From Candidatus Poribacteria bacterium (GTDB taxonomy: Bacteria > Poribacteria > WGA-4E > UBA9662), in NCBI GenBank assembly GCA_002699335.1, contig PACG01000035.1, positions 1-12,541 on the forward strand: a stretch of 12,541 nt of DNA, given 5' to 3'. Numbering within the stretch: the first letter of the stretch is position 1; each line of letters opens with the position of its first letter. Below, in pieces: positions 7,714-12,541 of the stretch. The notes below the pieces were generated by a model. It searched no databases. It was given only the letters and a program-made list of their open reading frames with translations, and had not been told where the DNA came from. A program made the position numbers and the translations under genes.

Positions 7714-7944
7714 TTTCGAGCTTTAGAGCTTTGCCAACCCTATAATTCTAACTCGAAACGGGACGAACTCCATTAAAATTTAGCTTGGGACAGGGATATC
7801 TCCATAGAACCTTTAAAGTATTTCGACAGAGAAACCTAAATCAACCCAGAGTCATTGATCGAAATCGTCACTTTTTGCGTTTCGATTTCGATATTTCGAT
7901 CCTCACCTGTCATGTTCGAAAAACAGTGATTGTTGAATTCGAAA
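7714..7944. repeat. Cluster of nine TTTCGA/TCGAAA hexamers
   Basis: TTTCGA occurs at 7714-7719, 7821-7826, 7880-7885, 7886-7891 and 7894-7899. Its reverse complement TCGAAA occurs at 7753-7758, 7859-7864, 7916-7921 and 7939-7944. In about 230 bases of random sequence well under one occurrence would be expected. Three copies form TTTCGAT repeats in a 21-base stretch. The location between divergent gene arms would suit a cluster of binding sites for a regulator, but the spacing is irregular and no known operator is recognised. Confidence 0.6.
7858..7892. repeat. 10-bp perfect inverted repeat within the TTTCGA cluster
   Basis: ATCGAAATCG (7858-7867) is the exact reverse complement of CGATTTCGAT (7883-7892), with a 15-base spacer. 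A competing pairing joins GATCGAAA (7857-7864) to TTTCGATC (7894-7901). It could be a hairpin or a dyad operator; no T-run follows. Confidence 0.65.
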
Positions 7945-8392
7945 ATTCACCTCCAATGAGGCTTAAAGTCTTGTTCGCGCTGGCTTAGGTCTTTTACTAA
8001 AGACACATTATAGTCTTAGTTCGGACAGTTTTTAAGTTGTAACTGACCAAGAGATTTTGTGATAATAGCAGATCTCATCAATTGATAGCTATCGTAAGCC
8101 TTTTAGTCTAGAGAATCTGGTGAAATTCTGGCTTAGATGAAAGCTAATACGGCATACTGCATTGGGGGTATTCAGGCTTGATCATTGGGATTTGAATGTT
8201 GTCTATCTGGTCCAACACTCATTGGGAGGTGCCACTCTGTCCCGGCCGGCTAGACCAAAACGTAAAGTACAGACGTAATGCATGGACATGCAGGTTCCCC
8301 AGCCGAGGCTGTCGACACACAACGTTTCATCACGAAGGTTCGCAGAATGACTACGGAAGAACGCTGTTCCCCGCCCCCGCACTTGACAGACC

Positions 8393-9417
8393 ATGAAATC
8401 ACCTGGACAGCGCTCCCCAGAATGCGTCGTACCAGTGGTTTTCTGAAGCGCGCTTCGGTCTGTTTGTGCATTGCGTCCTGTTCAGCCTGATCTCCTCGAG
8501 CAAATCGGCGGGCGCAAGGACCTCGTCGCCCTGCTGGAAGCATCTTTGCTGGAAGCTGACGGAGGCCTCCATCACTCCTACCGATCGTACCCTATGTCTG
8601 GAGGTGAAACAGGAACTGTTCAGCCGTTTTACCGCGGAGAACTTCGACGCCGAGGCAATCTGCGATTTGGCTGAAGCCGCGGGGGTATCTGCTACGTAAC
8701 GCTTACCACCAAGCACCTGGGTGGGCTCTACCTCTTTGACACGTCTGCGAGCGAGTTCACTTCGGTGAACGAGGCTTGCGCGCGGCGCGGTCTCGGCTAC
8801 TGCCATTACGTGCCACCGCACGTGGCTTAGACGGACGGTGAACATTTCGAGCGGAACAACACGATCCTGCACGAACTGCTGACGAATTACGGACCCATTG
8901 CCGGTTGGTTCGACGGGATCGGCGGCTACTACAGGAATCCGGAGAACTACGAGCAGCTTTCAGAGAAGTTCGCTCTGGTTCGCGAACTCCAGTCACACAC
9001 GTTGATATCGTTCAAAGAAGGCGCGATTGGTGAAGAAGACTCCATCACACCTGAACCCTTCCTCATGCCGGAACCGGTCGAATGGGACACGCCTGGTGCG
9101 CTGGAAGCAAAAAAATGCCCTGAACCGTCATCTTTTCGAAGGGGCGCTGCGCGAGATCAATACCGTGATGCAGGAATGCATGGGCCGCGACAATACGAGA
9201 TTTCGTGGAGGCTGGTTTATGACGAGAGTGTCCGATACCTCTCCAAGGCCGAAGTGTGGTTTCTACTGCAGGTAGCGCGACGGCTCGGCGCTAATCTGCT
9301 GATGAAATCGGCCCCCGTGGCGACGGCTCCATCCATCCCAACGACGACCGGACTCTGCGTGAAGTCAGTCGGCGCATCAGAGAGGCCGGTTTCCCTGGCG
9401 AACGGACATCCAACTAA
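8393..9417 (+). pseudogene. GH29 alpha-L-fucosidase, broken
   Basis: After ATG 8393 a one-base correction in the AAA run gives MNHLDSAPQNASYQWFSEAR, followed by FGLFVHC, the classic opening of GH29 alpha-L-fucosidases (W-x-x-A-R-F-G-x-F-x-H-W-G) with the expected Trp replaced by Cys. Later pieces are ENFDAEAICDLAEAAGV, then, one frame over, YVTLTTKHLGGLYLFDTSAS. EFTSVN joins directly to EACARRGLGYCHYVPPHVA, apparently with a deletion, and a TAG follows (8828-8830). YGPIAGWFDGIGG comes next; the Asp of WFDG (8912-8914) is in the position of the catalytic nucleophile. Further frame changes lead through LSKAEVWFLLQVARRLGANL to GPRGDGSIHPNDDRTLRE and a stop at TAA 9415-9417. About 340 codons remain of a usual 420-480. 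The family removes terminal alpha-L-fucose. The direction matches the sulfatase downstream, 178 bases away. Confidence 0.8.
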
Positions 9418-9580
9418 GAGCCTACGCGCAGCGTAGGTACTCTGACCAGTCTTGACTGTAGCCTTGAGCGCAATCTTCTACGGGAATCATCTTGCCTTCA
9501 TTGATCGAGATAAAGAGTGGTAGGTGTGAATAAGATTGTCGAAAGCGCACTGGGTTGTGGCACTATGCCGCGGTAGAAAG

Positions 9581-9588
9581 AAAGGTGG
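9581..9588 (+). promoter_or_regulatory. Ribosome binding site of the plus-strand sulfatase
   Basis: AAAGGTGG lies 7-10 bases before ATG 9596 and supports that start. Confidence 0.5.
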
Positions 9589-9595
9589 TGATAAC

Positions 9596-10897
9596 ATGAA
9601 GCAACCGAACATTCTGTACATCATGTCCGACGACCACTCGGCGAATGCAATCAGCGCCTACCGCAGCATGCTGGCCGATGTGTTGCCTACGCCGAATATC
9701 GACCGTATCGCCCGGGAAGGTTTGCGTGCGGACGCATGCTTCTGCACGAACTCCATCTGCACGACGATCTAGATCCGGCGCACCCGACCGTGTCTGGGCT
9801 CCTGCTGGACGCCGGCTATCAGACCGCGGTCGTAGGCAAATGGCACCTAATTACTTCAATCCGCGGCTCAAAGAAAAGGGCAAAGTGTGGCAAAATAACA
9901 GGCAAGGCGGCAAGAGTACGAAGGATACGCCACCGACGTGATCACGGACCTCTCGCTGAAATGGCTCGAGAATCGAGACCCGGACCGCCCCTTCTTTCTC
10001 ATGTGCTACTACAAAGCCCCACACGGGCTGTGGGAATACCCTCCGTGATACGAGTCGCTTTTCGACGGCGTCGAGATATCTGAGCCAGCCACGCTCTTCG
10101 AGGACCAGAGCCACCGCTGCGCAGGGTCGCTTGCAGTCGGTTCCACCATGCTCCAACTCTCCGAACGCATGAGCAATTGGGAGAAGAGCGATTACCCCAC
10201 GGGCAACCTGGATGTCACGGGCATGAGTGGCGACGATCGCATTCGCACGGCCTAACAGAAGTATCTCAAGGACTACCTGTGCTGCGTCGCGGCCATCGAC
10301 GAGAACGTCGAGCGTCTTCTCGACTATGTGGGCACACGACACAGTCGCCATCTACACCTCCGACCAGGGCATGTTTCTGGGCGAGCATAAGTACTACAAC
10401 AAGCGCCTTATGTACGAGGAGTCGCTTCGCATGTCATTGGTCGTGCGGTATCCGCGCGAGATCCCGGCCGGAAGCACGAACGGTGACCTAATCTTGAACC
10501 TGGACCTCCCCGAGACGTTCCTAAACTACGCGGGTGCGCCACTCCCGGGCCACATGCCGGGGCGTAGGAACCGCGCCGCGCTCGCCGGGCAGGCTCCCGC
10601 TGACTGGCGTACTTCCATGTATTACCGCTACTGGATGCACGAGATGCGGCCCGCCCACTATGGCATCCGAACCGGCCACTATAAGCTGATCTTCTTCTAC
10701 GGAAGAGATGTTCTCGGTCAGACCAGGGCGCAGGCTGGGAACTCTATGACATGGAGCCGTACCCATACGACACCCACAACGTCTACCGCGACCCGGCTTA
10801 CGCCGAGGTCGTTAGCGAACTGAAAACAGAGCTCAACCGCCTGAGAAGCGAGATCGGAGCCACCGACGCGAACTATCCCGAACTGGTCGCCTTGTGA
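9596..10897 (+). pseudogene. Type I sulfatase, broken, active-site segment deleted
   Basis: Starts [20 protein letters not shown], the usual sulfatase N-terminus with the DD metal ligands, then [13 protein letters not shown] and CFCTNSICT. At the point where C-x-P-S-R should follow, the sequence jumps, out of frame, to [20 protein letters not shown] and VVGKWHL. Some 20-35 residues, including the Cys/Ser that becomes formylglycine, are gone. A TAG lies at the junction (9770-9772). Later the frame changes again to EGYATDVITDLSLKWLENRD, then meets a TGA after WEYPP and a TAA after DRIRTA. A frameshift near 10330 leads into TVAIYTSDQGMFLGEHKYYN, the conserved second metal-site motif, followed by RMSLVVRYPREIP. 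A last frameshift near 10735 restores WELYDMEPYPYDTHNVYRDP and a stop at TGA 10895-10897. This type resembles arylsulfatases and heparan- or iduronate-type sulfatases (about 470-500 residues). It cannot be active as it stands. Confidence 0.85.
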
Positions 10898-10937
10898 GAG
10901 GCTATCCCTTAGCCAGGGAACCGGCGTGGAGTTTCGC

Positions 10938-10974
10938 GCCTCCCCAGCGGAAGTGACAATAATTCTGGGGAGGC
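10938..10974. terminator. 10-bp hairpin after the sulfatase pseudogene
   Basis: GCCTCCCCAG (10938-10947) pairs exactly with CTGGGGAGGC (10965-10974) across a 17-base loop, 40 bases after the sulfatase stop. The strong GC stem fits a transcription terminator position, but no T-run follows and the loop is long, so it may be another type of repeat. Confidence 0.4.
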
Positions 10975-11078
10975 CATCTGGGCTCTTCTCTAGGAATTTG
11001 CTGGTAGACGATCAGCGTACACTTGTAGAGAGGCTAATACTCGATCCACGAGACATTCGTTCTGGACCTTCAGGAAGC

Positions 11079-11110
11079 GCTGTCGAAGGCGGTACGTGAC
11101 CTTCGACAGC
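11079..11110. repeat. 11-bp perfect inverted repeat (hairpin)
   Basis: GCTGTCGAAGG (11079-11089) is the exact reverse complement of CCTTCGACAGC (11100-11110), with a 10-base loop and no T-run. It lies within a 47-codon open stretch on the minus strand (10993-11133, containing RLRQRFLKVQNECL) that I do not recognise. It could be a terminator without a U-tract, a mobile repeat, or structured RNA. Confidence 0.55.
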
Positions 11111-11180
11111 TTGTCCCGGCCAGCCTCCTGCGCTCACCGGTGATATCCCCATCTGTGGCTAGCGACCCACAACGACACAA

Positions 11181-11186
11181 AAGGAG
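11181..11186 (+). promoter_or_regulatory. Strong ribosome binding site
   Basis: AAGGAG, five bases before ATG 11192. A near-perfect Shine-Dalgarno sequence retained in front of a broken gene. Confidence 0.65.
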
Positions 11187-11191
11187 AGACA

Positions 11192-11453
11192 ATGAAACAT
11201 AGTCAGAAATACATGAAAAAACACCTGAATTTTAAGAAGAGTCTTAGTAATGCCGTTTACTTTGATCGCGTTGATGTCTTTGGGGCGATCAGTCAGAGCC
11301 CAAGGCAAAAATGCTATAATCAGTAATGATCATCTGCGCGTTCTGGTTGAGCCGGAAAACAATAGCCTTTCGCACAAGAGGACAAGACGAGGGTACGGAT
11401 TGTTTAAAACTAGGTTATTGTTAGAAATCTGGTGGAGCAATTCCACTCCTTAA
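11192..11453 (+). pseudogene. Exported protein N-terminal fragment, frameshifted
   Basis: From ATG 11192 the first frame reads MKHSQKYMKKHLNFKKSL and then loses sense, stopping at TAA 11324-11326. A one-base shift near 11235-11250 gives MPFTLIALMSLGRSVRAQ, which together with the basic start makes a good signal peptide with a likely cleavage after the RAQ. The mature start NAIISNDHLRVLVEPENNSL followed by a KRT resembles the opening beta strands of several secreted glycosidase-like proteins (a pattern like L-R-V-x-V-x-P-x-x-x-S-L-x-x-x-D-K-R-T-G), but this is a weak match. Coding sense fades after about 11400, and the frame ends at TAA 11451-11453. Only the N-terminus survives of what was probably a much larger protein. 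It lies 70 bases upstream of the HugZ-like gene. Confidence 0.45.
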
Positions 11454-11523
11454 TGGGATGATTCTAACCAAGCGCCGAGAAATTATTGACTGTTAATACA
11501 AACGCAACGGAACCTAATCTCCT

Positions 11524-12429
11524 ATGTCTGAAGCTAAAAACCACGGTTATGGAATGACTGATAGTCAACCCGAACAACCGTCGCATGCAGAGCAAGCCAA
11601 AACTTTAGTTGCTCAACACCAAATCGGTACCCTATCGACACTTTCCAGAAAGATTTCAGGTTGGCCCTTTGGCTCCGTTATGCCTTATAGCTTGAACGCC
11701 GATGGTAATCCCATCTTTTTGCTCAGCTCAATGGCCATGCACACCCAAAACTTGAAACAAGATTCTCGCGCCAGCCTGCTGGTGATGGAGGCTAAAGCGA
11801 TAGAAGATCCCTTGGCCAATGGACGGGTCACTCTAATGGGTCAGGTAAAGCCAGTTCCTTTAGACAATCTAGCTGAAATTAGAGGCCGTTATCTGGAATG
11901 TCACCCAGAATCTACCTTTTGGGTTGATTTTAAGGATTTTTCCTTTTATCAGATGACAGTAGCTGATCTCTACTTCGTAGGTGGTTTTGGACGGATGGAC
12001 TGGGTAACAGGGGCTAATTATCACAAGGTTGAAGCCGATCCTTTGATAGATGTAACGGCTGATATCATCCAACACATGAACGACGACCATGTCAACGCCA
12101 TGATCCTAATCGCTAAGCATAACAACCACAGTGATGAAACCGATAAAATAACCTCAGCCAAAATGACAGCTGTTGACCGACTCGGTTTTCACCTACAACT
12201 GATTAGCAAGGAAGATTTAAGGGGTATTCGGATTAATTTTCCACAGCCAGTAGCGGATGCCAATTCAGTCAGAAAAGTTCTGGTTGAAATGGTCAGGGAA
12301 GCGAGAGCTGCCCTTACCCAATTGGCCCCCTCAGTAGAGAATAGTGTTGGGAGTATTTATATGACGTCTAACTCTGTTACTAATGCAAACTACGAAGCAT
12401 TGGAAGCAATCAAGAATTCCAAACCTTAA
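11524..12429 (+). CDS. HugZ-like flavin/heme-binding protein with DUF2470 domain
   Basis: An intact 301-residue protein. Residues about 20-165 form a pyridoxamine 5'-phosphate-oxidase-like split-barrel: ARSLV-type helix HAEQAKTLVAQHQIGTLSTL (21-40), then GWPFGSVMPYSLNADGNPIF (46-65), LSSMAMHTQNLKQDSRASLL (67-86), and GRVTLMGQV (100-108). Residues about 174-268 match DUF2470, with HMNDDHVNAM (184-193), VDRLGFHLQ (217-225) and the closing VRKVLVEMVREARAAL (249-264). Members include HugZ-type heme-utilisation proteins and plant glutamyl-tRNA-reductase-binding proteins; the role here is not defined, but heme binding or heme breakdown in the cytoplasm is plausible. The polar tail after 268 exceeds the usual length of about 240-260. 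ATG 11524 has a weak ribosome site; ATG 11554 is an alternative. Composition is more AT-rich than the sulfatase and fucosidase remnants, and no carbohydrate role is expected, so it probably marks the right edge of the cluster. Confidence 0.85.
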   Translation: MSEAKNHGYGMTDSQPEQPSHAEQAKTLVAQHQIGTLSTLSRKISGWPFGSVMPYSLNADGNPIFLLSSMAMHTQNLKQDSRASLLVMEAKAIEDPLANGRVTLMGQVKPVPLDNLAEIRGRYLECHPESTFWVDFKDFSFYQMTVADLYFVGGFGRMDWVTGANYHKVEADPLIDVTADIIQHMNDDHVNAMILIAKHNNHSDETDKITSAKMTAVDRLGFHLQLISKEDLRGIRINFPQPVADANSVRKVLVEMVREARAALTQLAPSVENSVGSIYMTSNSVTNANYEALEAIKNSKP

Positions 12430-12541
12430 GACTTTTTGGTGAGTCAGACAACACTATTACGTCTCATACTTGTTACTCGAGGGTCGTATCCATACATACC
12501 GAAACAGGAACAGGTTCGGCATCTAGCAGGAAGTGCTCATG
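12430..12541 (+). other. Downstream stretch with a possible next start at the edge
   Basis: No clear terminator is seen. The last three bases are ATG (12539-12541), preceded by AGGAAG five bases upstream, so another plus-strand gene may begin exactly at the window's end. This rests on three bases and a short purine run only. Confidence 0.2.

Larger units (their letters stand above)
7560..8392. other. Divergent intergenic region, AT-richer, no gene seen
   Basis: About 830 bases lie between the outward-reading sulfatase (minus) and fucosidase (plus) remnants. Composition is visibly more AT-rich than in the flanking pseudogenes from about 7640 to 8200. A 67-codon frame on the plus strand (7785-7988) lies over a repeat cluster and has no family features. 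The stretch 8196-8392 becomes GC-richer and may hold further coding debris (EVPLCPGRLDQN around 8230-8265), but it is too short to assign. This is the natural place for the promoters and control sites of both arms. Confidence 0.45.

Noticed and set aside
7785..7988. 67-codon plus-strand frame as a small gene
   Set aside because: It overlies the TTTCGA repeat cluster, has no clear ribosome binding site and shows no family features.
423..10897. In-frame stops as a sign of a reassigned genetic code
   Set aside because: All three stop codons occur inside frames (TAG in the fucosidase and unknown gene, TGA in the membrane protein, TGA and TAA in the plus-strand sulfatase), together with frameshifts and deletions, while the two intact genes read normally. 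Decay explains this better.
1..12541. CRISPR array, rRNA or prophage genes
   Set aside because: No regularly spaced direct repeats, no rRNA-like conserved blocks, and no phage structural or integrase motifs were seen.

Overview
The window looks like a decaying cluster for breaking down sulfated, fucose- and possibly sialic-acid-containing polysaccharide. Only two genes are clearly intact: a 531-residue sialidase/BNR-repeat protein (1791-3386, minus) and a 301-residue HugZ-like/DUF2470 protein (11524-12429, plus). Almost everything else can be read as a known enzyme only by stepping across frameshifts, in-frame stops and internal deletions. The gene content (several different sulfatases, a GH29 alpha-L-fucosidase, a sialidase, a creatininase-like N-terminus, and a multi-pass protein of the type annotated DUF6785/DUF6784) resembles bacteria rich in sulfatases, such as Planctomycetes, Verrucomicrobia, Lentisphaerae or Poribacteria, including sponge symbionts. 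That placement is an inference from gene content; no marker gene is present.

Layout. On the minus strand, from right to left in the direction of transcription: a broken sulfatase (7559-6451); a broken lipoprotein N-terminus whose ATG overlaps the sulfatase's likely original stop as TAATG (6451-6258); a multi-pass membrane protein with one in-frame TGA and one frameshift (5865-3972); a sulfatase C-terminal scrap (about 3808-3490); the intact sialidase (3386-1791); a decayed gene of unknown function (about 1491-423); and a creatininase-like N-terminal fragment (157-29). On the plus strand: a broken GH29 fucosidase (8393-9417), a broken sulfatase lacking its active-site segment (9596-10897), a truncated exported protein (11192-11453), and the HugZ-like gene.

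The two arms diverge from an AT-richer stretch without recognisable genes (7560-8392). It holds nine copies of the hexamer TTTCGA, counting both orientations, within about 230 bases, including a perfect 10-bp inverted repeat. This is the most distinctive unexplained signal in the window.

The intact ancestor plausibly took apart a sulfated glycan: sulfatases removing sulfate esters, a fucosidase and a sialidase trimming terminal sugars, and exported or membrane proteins for capture and transport. Today only the sialidase could still work. The damage is too varied (all three stop codons, lost active-site segments, both single-base and larger deletions) to be explained by single-base sequencing errors alone, although the membrane protein, with just two lesions, could be.
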